Below are positions 28,120-37,463 of a stretch of DNA of 64,000 nt, piece by piece (position 1 is the stretch's first letter; every line of letters begins with the position of its first letter). The position numbers were made by a program, and so were the translations under genes. This DNA comes from Enterococcus raffinosus (GTDB taxonomy: Bacteria > Bacillota > Bacilli > Lactobacillales > Enterococcaceae): NCBI RefSeq assembly GCF_001886185.1, contig NZ_JXLA01000015.1, positions 1 through 64,000 on the forward strand. Direction: 5' to 3'. The notes under the pieces were generated by a model. It was not told the origin of the DNA. It ran no database searches and saw only the letters and a program-made list of their open reading frames with translations.

Positions 28120-28228
28120 TGAATACTAAAAATAACACCTGTAACGATTGTTTTTTTAGTAAAAAATAAAACTTCCCCTCATCAAAAAAATCTTACCTAA
28201 TAAAAAATAATTTTTCTCTTGCGATTAC

Positions 28229-28257
28229 AGCTTCATTATAGCTTCATCCCCTACACT
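28229..28257 (+). promoter_or_regulatory. Direct-repeat operator and promoter of the Asp-box protein
   Basis: AGCTTCAT at 28229 and again at 28240 (11-bp period) is followed four bases later by TACACT as a -10 box. It is the mirror image of the site before the two-component operon, at about the same distance (some 42-60 bp) from its start codon. Confidence 0.75.
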
Positions 28258-28288
28258 AAACTCAGAAAAATGAAATGAGGTAGATATT

Positions 28289-29257
28289 ATGAATAACAAG
28301 AAGTCAATGAACGATCATCCGAAGCAACCGGCCTCCTGGTCCGCTATTTTAAGAAACCTGCCTTTTACGGTCAGAGTATTCGGTCTCACTATTTTAATTG
28401 GTCTTTCACTTATGTCCTACAACATTGGGAAAGCCGTTGCTGAGGCAACCGCCTATAACCAAACGGACGTTTCCTTCACAAACAAGAGAAAACAAAAAAC
28501 AAAACTGGATGATGTGAAAATTCGTCGGAACAATGGCAAATGGGAATTCTCTTCCGATGAAGGCGTGTCATGGTCTACCACTCCGCCAGAAGGCCTCTAC
28601 GAAGATGAAGATGGGCGTCTGCGTTACAAAAATTCTAGGTCAGAAAGCATCAGCCGCTCCTCGACTGAAGACATCGTCAACTTTCCATTTAGTGACAATT
28701 CCATCAATGGGACGATCATGAAGCGCAAAGACAATAAATGGACCTTCTCCTCTGATGACGGAAAGACCTGGACAGAAGAAAAGCCAGCAGGCGTGGAAAT
28801 CGATAAGGATGGCAAATTGACTTGGAAAAGTGAGGATGAGAAAAATGTCTCAACGTTTGATCCGAACAGCAATCAATGGAAGTATTCTGAAGATGGAGGG
28901 AAGACTTGGTCCGATCCATTAGAAGAAATTGAGGATTGGCTTGATAAAGGCATTACCGTTCCGGTCGAAGGGGGTGTTTCAATGAAGGTTAATGATGGGA
29001 AAATCCAGTATTCCACAGATGGTGGAAAGACCTGGTCCGAGGAAGCACCTGAAGGCTTTGAAGACAAGGTGAAATCCCTCATCACTAAACAATCAGAAGA
29101 CGGGAAGACCCTCTACTCCACTGACGGCGGGAAAACATGGAGTGAAGAAAAGCCAGAGAACTTCACGATTCCAAATGTCGAAGATCTGCTAGATGACCTT
29201 CCGGATGAACTATTACCTAAGTCTGAAGATATAACGAGTAACTCCACGGCCATTTAA
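28289..29257 (+). CDS. Membrane-anchored protein with five Asp-box (BNR-like) repeats
   Basis: 322 residues: a short cytoplasmic N-terminus, one membrane helix (about residues 30-50), then an extracellular part built of repeats with the Asp-box signature S-x-D-x-G-x-x-W (SSDEGVSW, SSDDGKTW, SEDGGKTW, STDGGKTW twice). Each repeat is followed by a Pro-Glu-Gly-type turn such as EEKPAG. Asp-boxes occur in beta-propellers of sialidases and photosystem factors, but five short copies without catalytic residues do not make a sialidase. It is probably a surface binding protein, controlled by the divergent two-component system. Confidence 0.85.
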   Translation: MNNKKSMNDHPKQPASWSAILRNLPFTVRVFGLTILIGLSLMSYNIGKAVAEATAYNQTDVSFTNKRKQKTKLDDVKIRRNNGKWEFSSDEGVSWSTTPPEGLYEDEDGRLRYKNSRSESISRSSTEDIVNFPFSDNSINGTIMKRKDNKWTFSSDDGKTWTEEKPAGVEIDKDGKLTWKSEDEKNVSTFDPNSNQWKYSEDGGKTWSDPLEEIEDWLDKGITVPVEGGVSMKVNDGKIQYSTDGGKTWSEEAPEGFEDKVKSLITKQSEDGKTLYSTDGGKTWSEEKPENFTIPNVEDLLDDLPDELLPKSEDITSNSTAI

Positions 29258-29271
29258 GCGATTGAAGCTGT

Positions 29272-29312
29272 AAAAAAGGCAGAGACTGAACGAATCGGTC
29301 TCTGCCTTTTTG
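29272..29312. terminator. Bidirectional terminator between the Asp-box gene and the LCP gene
   Basis: AAAAAGGCAGAGAC pairs with GGTCTCTGCCTTTTT with T-runs in both directions. Confidence 0.9.
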
Positions 29313-29332
29313 CAGCTTCTTTTAACTAAAAC

Positions 29333-30280
29333 TTATTTCTTCAACTGCTCCTTCAAAAGTCCCTGAACTCTGGCTAATTCATCAGGTGAAATTCGTTGAT
29401 AGGATACACCGTCCTGCATGAAGCCTTCTCCCTTTGCTTGTTCAGATTGAATCGTGCGGAAGGCACCACGATAGTTTCTTGCCAGCAGCTCTAGATTTTT
29501 GAAGGAGAGGTCTGTTTGGATATTGCTGTCTAGGCTGGCTAGAATTTCCTGATAGCTGCTTAGTCCCTTGATACTGACTGCCTGCTTCATGATTCCTGTG
29601 ATCACCTGCCGTTGTCTGGCCTGCCGTCCGTAATCCCCTTCCGGATCATCGTAGCGCATACGGGAATACTTTAATGCCTTGCTACCATCTAAAAACTGTG
29701 GTCCTTTTGGAAATTCGGTTTCCTCATAGGTAAAGGCGAAGGGATTAGAGACCTCGATTTCTCCCACAGCATCCACCAGCGATTCGATGCCCTTCATATT
29801 GATCGTCACATAATAATCGATGGGAATAGCCATTAATTTTTCGATGGTGGCGATTGTCATGGCTGTCCCGCCAAAGGCATACGCATGATTGATTTTATCC
29901 ATCGTATCATGTCCGACAATCTCGCCATAGGTATCTCGTGGAATGCTGACTAGAACGGTTTTCTTAGTAGCCGGATTGACTGTCGCTACCATGATCGTAT
30001 CTGAACGTCCCTGCTCTGTTCGGCCCAAAGAGCCTGTATCGACCCCTAAGAGCAATACGCTAAAGGGCTCCTGCTTCTTCAAATCAACCGGATCTAAAGC
30101 CAGCGTTCTCGCTACGGCTTTATAGGCTTCATCGGTGGTTTCTTTCACATCATACAGAATCTTTGCGCCGACAGCCGTCAGCAGCAGGACTAGGAAGAGC
30201 AGGATACTCACTAACGTAATCAGGATTTTCTTCAGCTTCTGCTTACGCTGCTGAGTATTGCGCTTTTTCTTTTTCCCCAT
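29333..30280 (-). CDS. LytR-CpsA-Psr (LCP) family glycopolymer ligase
   Basis: Membrane-bound enzyme attaching wall teichoic acid or capsule from its lipid carrier to peptidoglycan. 315 residues: a basic cytoplasmic start, one membrane helix (about 20-42) and an extracellular LCP domain with the conserved SVLLLGVDTG, GRSDTIMVATVNP, SIPRDTYGEI and KINHAYAFGG segments. Asp and Arg residues that bind the pyrophosphate are present. It is 25 bp after wecB and ends the polysaccharide locus. The assembled polymer is therefore probably anchored to the wall. Confidence 0.95.
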   Translation of the reverse strand: MGKKKKRNTQQRKQKLKKILITLVSILLFLVLLLTAVGAKILYDVKETTDEAYKAVARTLALDPVDLKKQEPFSVLLLGVDTGSLGRTEQGRSDTIMVATVNPATKKTVLVSIPRDTYGEIVGHDTMDKINHAYAFGGTAMTIATIEKLMAIPIDYYVTINMKGIESLVDAVGEIEVSNPFAFTYEETEFPKGPQFLDGSKALKYSRMRYDDPEGDYGRQARQRQVITGIMKQAVSIKGLSSYQEILASLDSNIQTDLSFKNLELLARNYRGAFRTIQSEQAKGEGFMQDGVSYQRISPDELARVQGLLKEQLKK

Positions 30281-30305
30281 TTGCTTCCTCCATTACTTGA
30301 TCGTC

Positions 30306-31403
30306 CTATAAGTTCTGCGCCAGGATGTCAGCGATTCGTTCGCTGGCCTGGCCGTCACCGTAAGGATTCACTGCCTGAGCCATTTTTTGATAAGCTTGCT
30401 TGTCTTCGAGCAGCTTCAGGGTTTCCTGATAGACCGTTTCTCGATCTGTGCCCACGAGCTTTAAGGTCCCTGCTTTTATTCCTTCTGGTCGCTCCGTCGT
30501 TTCACGCAGGACCAACACAGGAATGCCAAGGGACGGCGCCTCTTCCTGCACGCCACCAGAATCGGTCAGAATCAGATCACAGCGCTGAGCGAAATTATGA
30601 AAATCAAATAGGTTCAACGGTTCGATCAGCTGAATGTTCGTTAGTGTCCCTAGCTCTTTTTCGGCTAATTGACGAACCACAGGATTTTTATGCATTGGGA
30701 AAATGATCTCTAGCTCTTCTTTTTCCTTCGCCAGCTGTGCCAAGGCTTGAAAAACACTCGTCATCGGCGCTCCGATATTCTCTCGACGGTGCATCGTTAC
30801 TAACAATCGAGTTTTATCAGGAGCTGTCAAAGCGGGGTGGGAATAGTCTTCCTTCAGCGTATACTTCATCGCATCGATCGCAGTATTTCCTGTAACAAAA
30901 ATCTGCTCCTGCGGATGATTTTCCTTCTGTAGATTTTCAGAACTTTCCTTGGTCGGAGCAAAGCAAAGATCCGATAAAGTATCAACCAATTGGCGATTCA
31001 TTTCTTCTGGAAAAGGGGAATACTTATCCCAAGTACGCAAGCCCGCCTCTACATGGCCGATAGGTATCTGCTGGTAGTAAGCGGACAATGCCGCCGCAAA
31101 GGTCGTGGTCGTATCGCCATGAACGAGAACAATATCTGGTGCTTCCGCTGTCAGTATCGGCGAAAGCTGTTCAATGATCTGTGTCGTTATCTCACTTAAG
31201 CTTTGCTTTTCCTTCATAATATTCAGATCTGCGTCCGGTGTGATCTGAAAAAAATCCAATACTTGATCTAGCATATCGCGGTGCTGACCTGTAACGACTA
31301 CTTTTGATTGAAAGCGCGGGTCCTTTTCCAGTGTCTTCACTACGGGGGCCATCTTGATCGCCTCTGGTCTGGTGCCAAAAATTGACAATACTTTCATCGG
31401 CAT
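30306..31403 (-). CDS. wecB: UDP-N-acetylglucosamine 2-epimerase
   Basis: Non-hydrolysing epimerase making UDP-ManNAc. 365 residues, usual length. FGTRPEAIKMAPV at the N-terminus, VHGDTTTTFA, the GHVEAGLRT segment, LVTMHRRENIG and LTDSGGVQEEAPSLGIPVLVLRETTERPE (UDP-binding) are all present. The start MPMKVLS is preferred because AAGGAG lies six to seven bases before it. ManNAc fits the GT26 (TagA/WecG-type) transferase in the same locus, which uses UDP-ManNAc. Confidence 0.96.
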   Translation of the reverse strand: MPMKVLSIFGTRPEAIKMAPVVKTLEKDPRFQSKVVVTGQHRDMLDQVLDFFQITPDADLNIMKEKQSLSEITTQIIEQLSPILTAEAPDIVLVHGDTTTTFAAALSAYYQQIPIGHVEAGLRTWDKYSPFPEEMNRQLVDTLSDLCFAPTKESSENLQKENHPQEQIFVTGNTAIDAMKYTLKEDYSHPALTAPDKTRLLVTMHRRENIGAPMTSVFQALAQLAKEKEELEIIFPMHKNPVVRQLAEKELGTLTNIQLIEPLNLFDFHNFAQRCDLILTDSGGVQEEAPSLGIPVLVLRETTERPEGIKAGTLKLVGTDRETVYQETLKLLEDKQAYQKMAQAVNPYGDGQASERIADILAQNL

Positions 31404-31445
31404 ATGTATCTCCTTTTTATGCGTATTCTTCTGCTATAACAAAGA

Positions 31446-31480
31446 ATCTTGAAGGAGAAGCGTTCCTCCTTCAAGATCCT
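31446..31480 (-). terminator. Hairpin after the lipoprotein gene
   Basis: A perfect 12-bp stem, ATCTTGAAGGAG with CTCCTTCAAGAT, is followed in the minus direction by TCTTTGTT. It would end or attenuate the transcript between the lipoprotein gene and wecB. Confidence 0.65.
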
Positions 31481-31569
31481 TCACTTTCATACAAAACTTA
31501 GCGGATTAAGGATCTAATCAATAAAAGATCCATTGCTCTTTGCGAAATATCGGACAATGAAAAAATCAA

Positions 31570-32052
31570 TTATTTTAGATTCCATGTTTTAAGGGCTTTA
31601 CCTGCTGGAGCATATTGTAGCTGCTTCGCCTTTTCTCCTTGCCCGATCAGATAATACAACTTGCCCTTAGCGGTTTCATCTGGCTTCAAGACACCGCCAA
31701 ATGCCTCCATTTCCTCAGTGACGCTGTAGGCTTTATCCTTTTTATCGGTCACCAGTCGAAAATCGATCGCTCCCATACCTTTATCGTCGGTACCAATATT
31801 TTTGTACTCTACCGTAAAGGTGATCAGCTGCTTCGGCTTTTTGGCTTGGTCCACAGACTCACTGCTGGTCACGTCAGTAATTTTCATTTCAATCCCATCC
31901 GCTGTGAAAGGTTCGTTCAATCCATCTTTTACTGCTACTTTAGCAACTGGAGCAGTGCTTTCTCCGCTGTTATCTACTTGCTTATTATTCGCAGATTCGC
32001 ATCCCGTTAAGAGAAAACAAACCGCAACAATACTTAATAATAATTTTTTCAT
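31570..32052 (-). CDS. Lipoprotein, DUF4352-like
   Basis: 160 residues: signal peptide with lipobox LLTGC (Cys about residue 18), then a linker and one beta-sandwich domain. Its pattern (LNEPFTADGIEMKITDV, then QLITFTVEYKNIGTDD) is that of telokin-like DUF4352 proteins, which are extracellular and of unknown function. It follows the 961-residue surface protein by 16 bp, so the two are probably co-expressed. Confidence 0.85.
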   Translation of the reverse strand: MKKLLLSIVAVCFLLTGCESANNKQVDNSGESTAPVAKVAVKDGLNEPFTADGIEMKITDVTSSESVDQAKKPKQLITFTVEYKNIGTDDKGMGAIDFRLVTDKKDKAYSVTEEMEAFGGVLKPDETAKGKLYYLIGQGEKAKQLQYAPAGKALKTWNLK

Positions 32053-32068
32053 CCAAAATCTCCGTTCG

Positions 32069-34954
32069 CTAGTTCACTTGAACTGTTTTTCTATCTAATT
32101 CCTTGCCATCTGGATCATAAGCAACCAAGTAAACACTGTCGCCCTTTTTGATCGCATTGCCGACATAATAGCTGAAGCTACCATTTTTGAAGGTTCCGCC
32201 AATGGATACCAATCCGCCATTTACATAAAGACGTGCTTGCTTCACATCGCCGACATAAATCCCAGTGATTTCAACTGCGCCAACTGTGTAAGCATTTGGT
32301 GAGATGCTGCCTGTGTAAGAGGAGCTAGTGAAGGAAACCTTCACGTTTTCTTGTAACAGGACATCATTTTCTCCATAAGCATTTAATGTAACAACATCGC
32401 CTTCTTTAATGCTGCTGCCGACATAATAAGTGAAGGTACCATTTTTAAAGGTGCCGCCCCAAGAAATGACATTGCCGTTTACTGATAGACGCGCTTTCTT
32501 CACATCGCCTGTGTAAGTTCCGGTAATTTCACCATTTCCAACCGTATAGGTGTTTGGTGTGATGGTCCCTTTTTGTGCAGGTGCTTGCTTCACAGTTACA
32601 CGATTGTTTTGTGTCAATACGACGTTGTTTTGGTCATAGCCATTGATAAACACGCTGTCGCCTGCTTTGATGGCGTTTTTGCCAACCCAGTAAGTGAAGC
32701 GTCCGTTACTGAAGGTACCGCCTAGAGACAACACTGTTCCGTTTACGATGACTTTCGCTTTCTTCACATCGCCACTGTACGTACCAGTAATGTATTCATC
32801 GCCAACTGTATAAGCATCAGCTAAAAGAGTGCCTGAAGTAGTAGACTCTACTTGTACGACTTTGCTGTCTAATTCCTTATCCTCAGCAGAAAAAGCAACT
32901 AAACGAACATTTGAACTTTTTGAAATGACATTTTGACCCACATAGTAAGTGAAGGTACCATTCTTGAATGTGCCGCCTTGTGAGATCAATTTGTCATTGA
33001 CGTACAATTTCGCCTTCTTCACGTCGCCTGTGTAAGTTCCGGTAATTTCAACCGCACCGACAGTGAATTTGTTTGGTGTGATGGTTCCTTTTGCTTCTGG
33101 TGCAGCAAGGATCGTCACTTTGTTGTTTTGGCTTAGCACATCGCCGTCAACGTCATAGCCGTTGATCAATACACTGTCGCCCGCTTTAATCGCGTTTTGG
33201 CCAACCCAGTAGCTGAATTCGCCGTCTTTGAAGGTGCCGCCTAAGGAAAGAACTTTTCCGTTTACGATAACTTTCGCCTTCTTCACATCGCCGGTATACG
33301 TTCCGCGGATGTATTCATCGCCGATTGTATAATCGTACGCTGAAATTGTTCCGCTGTAATTAGACAATACTTTGACTGTTTTTTCATCTAATTTCTTTTT
33401 ATCCTTGTCATAAGCAACTAGAACGACCTTCGAATTTTTCTTGATCAAGCCGTTGCTTACTTCATACGTGAACTTGCCATCTTTTAATGTACCGCCGCTT
33501 GAAACCAAATGATCGTCTACATAGAATTCAAGGTAAGAAACATTTCCTTCATACGTACCAGTAATCATACCTTCTCCAACAGTGTAGTCGCTCGGTGTGA
33601 TTCCGTGTACGCTAGCTTTTACTTCTACTTCAATGTCTTTTGTCGCAACCCCTTTGTGGCTGTCTTCTACTGAATACGTGATAAAGTATTTACCAACGAC
33701 ATTGGTATTGACGGTATTTGATTTAATAATGATTTTTGAAGTCAAGTCGCCGTCTTCTTCATCGTGAGCGGTAACACCTTCTAATGGATTGAATGGTTCG
33801 CCTTTTTCGATGACTTTGTTTTCAGCGTTGATAACGGGTAGTGAATTTTCACCAACGGTAACTTCAATTGTTTTTGTAGCTGTCAATCCATGACTGTCCG
33901 TAATTTTATAGGTCACAGGGTAAACACCTGGTACATTACTTCTTACTTGATTGTCAGTAATCACAACATTTTTAGTAATATCACCGTCTTCTTTGTCGAT
34001 CGCTGATACACCCTTCATAGCAAATGAACCAGTGAAATCATCACCTAAAATAATCTTGCGGTTTTCAGCTGTTAGAACAGGTTTTTCTGTTCCATAGGCT
34101 GGGTCAAGCTGTCTGTATTCCAAGTAGCCGCTAGATTCTTTTCCGCCACCGACAGTCCAGTCAATGATGTTGGTGTCTTGCGTCAACGCAGTATCGAAAT
34201 GATATTTTCCGTCTAACGAGTTTGGTACACGAATTTCTGTATCCGTCACAAAACCACCAAGGTCAATATTTACCGAACAAAATACATGTGGTAAAAGCCC
34301 AACAATTGTCGTAACTTTAGGATTTTGAATAATCAATGAGCAGCTTTCTGGGTCTACCTTGATATCTGTTGATTTGTAGGTATAGGATTTGATCGGAATA
34401 CCCAGATTGTAGGCCTTCATTTCACCTGATAAATAATTAATAAAGCGCGGATCTTCTAATAATGGTTTGAATTCGTTTGGTAATTTGATTTGATAGAAGG
34501 TTTTGTCCGCGATTCCCAGATTTGCAAGTTGAGTAATGTTCAAATCAACCGTCAAAATTCCTTCTGTTTTTTGGTTATTGATCACTAGCTCTTTGTTTGT
34601 AGAAGTTTTTAGACCAATCTTTCCCCATGCGATTAATCCAATATCCATCGGTTGGATAAGGCTGCCAGAATCTGCCTGTTGTTCACTATCAACAGTCGAT
34701 TCTTCTGTACCTGCTTCAGATTCTTCTGTTGTCGCAGAAGGCGTTGTTGCTTCTGGTGTTTCTTGGACTGACTCCTGAGTTTGTTCTGGAGCCGCCTCAG
34801 GCAAGCTGTCTGTTGTCAGCTTATCTGTTTGTTCTGGTGCTACCTCTTCTGTATCTGCTGTTTTTTCTTCAGCTAAAGATACGACAGGCATTAACCCCGT
34901 ATTCAGTAACATTAAACTGCTTGCACCAATGGTTAATAATTTCTTTTTCTTCAC
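32069..34954 (-). CDS. Large secreted surface protein with Ig-like repeats
   Basis: 961 residues starting at GTG (AAAGGGG upstream). Signal peptide (about 1-28), Glu/Thr/Ser-rich linker (about 30-100), a unique domain of roughly 190 residues, two DUF5011/HYR-type Ig domains (each with a DKEDGD or DEEDGD motif), then six repeats of about 80 residues, each with the pattern TVGxxxITGTYTGDVKKAK followed by GGTFKNGxFTYYVG. Repeats 2 and 4 resemble each other, as do 3, 5 and 6, suggesting pairwise duplication. There is no LPXTG, LysM or other anchor: the protein stops after the last repeat. It sits inside the polysaccharide operon. Confidence 0.9.
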   Translation of the reverse strand: MKKKKLLTIGASSLMLLNTGLMPVVSLAEEKTADTEEVAPEQTDKLTTDSLPEAAPEQTQESVQETPEATTPSATTEESEAGTEESTVDSEQQADSGSLIQPMDIGLIAWGKIGLKTSTNKELVINNQKTEGILTVDLNITQLANLGIADKTFYQIKLPNEFKPLLEDPRFINYLSGEMKAYNLGIPIKSYTYKSTDIKVDPESCSLIIQNPKVTTIVGLLPHVFCSVNIDLGGFVTDTEIRVPNSLDGKYHFDTALTQDTNIIDWTVGGGKESSGYLEYRQLDPAYGTEKPVLTAENRKIILGDDFTGSFAMKGVSAIDKEDGDITKNVVITDNQVRSNVPGVYPVTYKITDSHGLTATKTIEVTVGENSLPVINAENKVIEKGEPFNPLEGVTAHDEEDGDLTSKIIIKSNTVNTNVVGKYFITYSVEDSHKGVATKDIEVEVKASVHGITPSDYTVGEGMITGTYEGNVSYLEFYVDDHLVSSGGTLKDGKFTYEVSNGLIKKNSKVVLVAYDKDKKKLDEKTVKVLSNYSGTISAYDYTIGDEYIRGTYTGDVKKAKVIVNGKVLSLGGTFKDGEFSYWVGQNAIKAGDSVLINGYDVDGDVLSQNNKVTILAAPEAKGTITPNKFTVGAVEITGTYTGDVKKAKLYVNDKLISQGGTFKNGTFTYYVGQNVISKSSNVRLVAFSAEDKELDSKVVQVESTTSGTLLADAYTVGDEYITGTYSGDVKKAKVIVNGTVLSLGGTFSNGRFTYWVGKNAIKAGDSVFINGYDQNNVVLTQNNRVTVKQAPAQKGTITPNTYTVGNGEITGTYTGDVKKARLSVNGNVISWGGTFKNGTFTYYVGSSIKEGDVVTLNAYGENDVLLQENVKVSFTSSSYTGSISPNAYTVGAVEITGIYVGDVKQARLYVNGGLVSIGGTFKNGSFSYYVGNAIKKGDSVYLVAYDPDGKELDRKTVQVN

Positions 34955-35019
34955 TATTTTTTCCCCTTTCTTTTCTCCTGATCTTCGTTGAAACGCCGCC
35001 TATTCATCCATCACCCCCT

Positions 35020-35703
35020 CTAATACTTGTAGTATTTATAATTTCCAGCCCCCATGGATTTTGCTCCGTTATAAACAACGCCGATCAGCCGTGCCTTCGA
35101 TCGTTCGAGTAAGGTTTTACACTTTATCAAATTGTTTCGTTTCGTACGATTCTCCCGAACAACTAAGATCACCCCATCGACTTTAGAGGAAAAAATCTGC
35201 GCGTCCGTCACTACCAATAACGGTGGTGAATCCACAATAATGGCATCGTACTGATCCTCTAACTCGCTAAAAAGCTCATTCAATCGAAGGGAGTTCAGCA
35301 GCTCCGATGGGTTGGGCGGAATCGGCCCTGCAGGCAGAAAATCTAAATTTTTCACCTGAGTCCGTTGAATTGCTTCGTTCAGTGAACTCCTTCCGTTGTT
35401 TAACAAGGTGCTCAAACCCACGGCTTGGCTAGAACGCATATTAAAATATTTTCCGGCAGTAGCTCTCCGCAAATCGCCATCAATCAATAAAACCTTCTTG
35501 TTGGTCTCTGACATCACAACAGCTAGATTGGCGGCTAAGGTGGTTTTTCCTTCTTCCTGCTCCGTGGAGGTCACTAAAAGCAGCTTTAAGGGGTCGCCTG
35601 CAGAGGCGGCAAATTGAATACTGGTTCGTACATTTCGGTATTGCTCGGTGATTGGTGAAAATCTATTTTCAATCGAAATTAACCGTGTTTCTCTTACTTT
35701 CAT
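35020..35703 (-). CDS. cpsD: Capsule tyrosine kinase (CpsD/CapB type)
   Basis: BY-kinase regulating polysaccharide length and export together with the adjacent membrane protein. 227 residues, with Walker A STEQEEGKTT, Walker A-prime VLLIDGDLRR and Walker B AIIVDSPPLL. It ends in a tyrosine cluster (YKYYKY) that is autophosphorylated in this family and removed by CpsB-type phosphatases; such a phosphatase is encoded at 47.7 kb. It lies 21 bp after the chain-length protein. Confidence 0.95.
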   Translation of the reverse strand: MKVRETRLISIENRFSPITEQYRNVRTSIQFAASAGDPLKLLLVTSTEQEEGKTTLAANLAVVMSETNKKVLLIDGDLRRATAGKYFNMRSSQAVGLSTLLNNGRSSLNEAIQRTQVKNLDFLPAGPIPPNPSELLNSLRLNELFSELEDQYDAIIVDSPPLLVVTDAQIFSSKVDGVILVVRENRTKRNNLIKCKTLLERSKARLIGVVYNGAKSMGAGNYKYYKY

Positions 35704-35724
35704 GAATACGCCCGCTCCTAAACT

Positions 35725-36498
35725 TTAGACTCGTTTTCTTTGTCTTCTCGACACACTAAGAGAATCCTCCGACAAATTCTTTTTCAGAAGATCCTTGTCT
35801 TTCGCAGACATCTTCATGTCCACATTGGTGGTATGGGGAATGATCCCTAAAGTATTGGTGCCAAAAATCTCGTAAATCGCCTGCTCTGATTTAATCGTCT
35901 GATCAAAGCTCGCCCGCAGCAGAATAAAGAGAAAGCCTGCCAAACCGCCGACAAAGAAGCTCAGCATCAGGTTCAATTTATGATTGGGAGAGATTGGGTT
36001 TCTGCTGGCGGTCGCACCTGAGGTAATCGAGATTTCACCAGGGATCTGACTTTCTGCCAAAGCCTCCTGAAACACCTGTGAAGTTGTGTTCGCTATATAA
36101 GCCGCCAATCTTGGCCGATCACTCACGGCTCGAATGGAAAAAAAAAGCGAGTCTTGCTGCTGCTCTAAAGTGATGGCCTCTCGCAGATCGCTAACGGAGA
36201 GGCTTTGATTCTCTTCACTCTTCAGCTTTTCCTGTACTCGCCCTAACACAAGATCGCTCAACACTAATTCCTTATAGGTCTTCACTAACTGCAGGTTAGC
36301 GGTAATCTCGTTGGACAAGTTTTCTTCTGTCGACTTGGTCGTAGCAATCATCTGGGTCTGGGAGCTGTATTGAGGGGTAATCCAGAAAAAGGAAATATAC
36401 CCGCCAATCAACAACCCGCCGATACTACAAAAGATAATGATAGGTAATTTTTCCTTAATGGTTCGAAACAAAAAGGAAAAATTGAATTTTTCATCCAT
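35725..36498 (-). CDS. cpsC: Chain-length determinant/kinase modulator (Wzz, CpsC type)
   Basis: 257 residues with two membrane helices (about 20-40 and 175-195) flanking an extracellular helical domain, the Wzz arrangement. The C-terminal cytoplasmic tail, beyond the second helix, would contact the adjacent kinase. The gene pair cpsC-cpsD is standard in Firmicutes. A second Wzz protein is encoded at 42.8 kb, without a kinase. Confidence 0.93.
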   Translation of the reverse strand: MDEKFNFSFLFRTIKEKLPIIIFCSIGGLLIGGYISFFWITPQYSSQTQMIATTKSTEENLSNEITANLQLVKTYKELVLSDLVLGRVQEKLKSEENQSLSVSDLREAITLEQQQDSLFFSIRAVSDRPRLAAYIANTTSQVFQEALAESQIPGEISITSGATASRNPISPNHKLNLMLSFFVGGLAGFLFILLRASFDQTIKSEQAIYEIFGTNTLGIIPHTTNVDMKMSAKDKDLLKKNLSEDSLSVSRRQRKRV

Positions 36499-36533
36499 AA
36501 TGGTCAGTTGCCTCCAATAGTTTATGTACTGGT

Positions 36534-37217
36534 TTAATAAGCACCGTAGTGAGTAACGATCACCAGTAAGGTTTTAAGCATGATTTGAACATCTAAAAGG
36601 AAGCTTCCTCTATTTAAATAGCGCAGATCCAACTGAATCATTTCTTCAAAATGAAGCTTATTACGACCACTGACCTGCCAAAGCCCTGTACAACCAGGCT
36701 TTACTCGCAAACGTAAACAATGGTAAGCGGAATATTGCTCCACCTCTCGAGGCAGAGCTGGTCGAGGTCCTACGATCGACATTTCTCCTTTTAATACATT
36801 TACTAGCTGAGGAAATTCATCGATACTGAACTTTCGCAAAAAGCCACCCACTCGAGTGATTCTCGGATCACGCTTCATTTTGAACATTGGTCCTTCAATC
36901 TCATTTTTCGCCATTAAATCAGCAAGCTGCTTCTCGGCACCGACATACATCGTTCGAAATTTATAGATAACAAATGGCTTGCCGTTCAATCCGACCCGTG
37001 TTTGGGTAAAAAAGATCGGACCTTTAGGATCTTCCAGCTTAATCAACAGTGCCGTAAAGGCTAGTGGTATCAAAAGGATCGCTAAACCCACAATACTTAC
37101 AAAAATATCGATGACCCTTTTTGTTCTCCTGCCAAAAAAGTCAGAAGTACCGAAATCGTCTTGATTAGATAACACGAATTCTTCAATCGAAGAATTATTT
37201 TCATAAATATTATTCAT
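36534..37217 (-). CDS. Initiating sugar-phosphate transferase (undecaprenyl-P, bacterial sugar transferase family)
   Basis: Starts the repeat unit by moving a sugar-1-phosphate onto undecaprenyl phosphate at the membrane. 227 residues, the short form with one N-terminal hydrophobic segment (about 35-60) and the catalytic domain. Conserved KFRTM, RVGGFLRKFSIDEFPQLVNVLKGEMSIVGPRP-type sequence and the CTGLWQVSGR region are all present. Which sugar is used cannot be told from sequence. First gene of the lower block after a 246-bp gap, so it may have a promoter of its own. Confidence 0.95.
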   Translation of the reverse strand: MNNIYENNSSIEEFVLSNQDDFGTSDFFGRRTKRVIDIFVSIVGLAILLIPLAFTALLIKLEDPKGPIFFTQTRVGLNGKPFVIYKFRTMYVGAEKQLADLMAKNEIEGPMFKMKRDPRITRVGGFLRKFSIDEFPQLVNVLKGEMSIVGPRPALPREVEQYSAYHCLRLRVKPGCTGLWQVSGRNKLHFEEMIQLDLRYLNRGSFLLDVQIMLKTLLVIVTHYGAY

Positions 37218-37463
37218 CTTTTCACTTCCAAAGGATCGGCATCAATTCCGATGTATTTTTCTTTCCTGCAAAAATATTCTTCTTTAGAATAATTACAGCT
37301 AACTATTTAATAGTAGAACAGAAGCGAATCATCCAACCGTCAATTAATTGTCGCTTTTTTGATTTTTTATCATCAAAAAACACAGTCTATTTTCGGAAAA
37401 ATGACTTTATTGTGGAATTACCTTTCTTTTTTTGTTTCTTTTTTGAATTTTCCGCGGTTTGGG

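Noticed and set aside
28289-29257. Sialidase
   Set aside because: Asp-boxes alone are present; no catalytic Arg triad, Tyr or Glu arrangement and the protein is too short.
32069-34954. LPXTG-anchored adhesin
   Set aside because: The reading frame ends right after the last repeat, with no LPXTG, hydrophobic tail or basic end.
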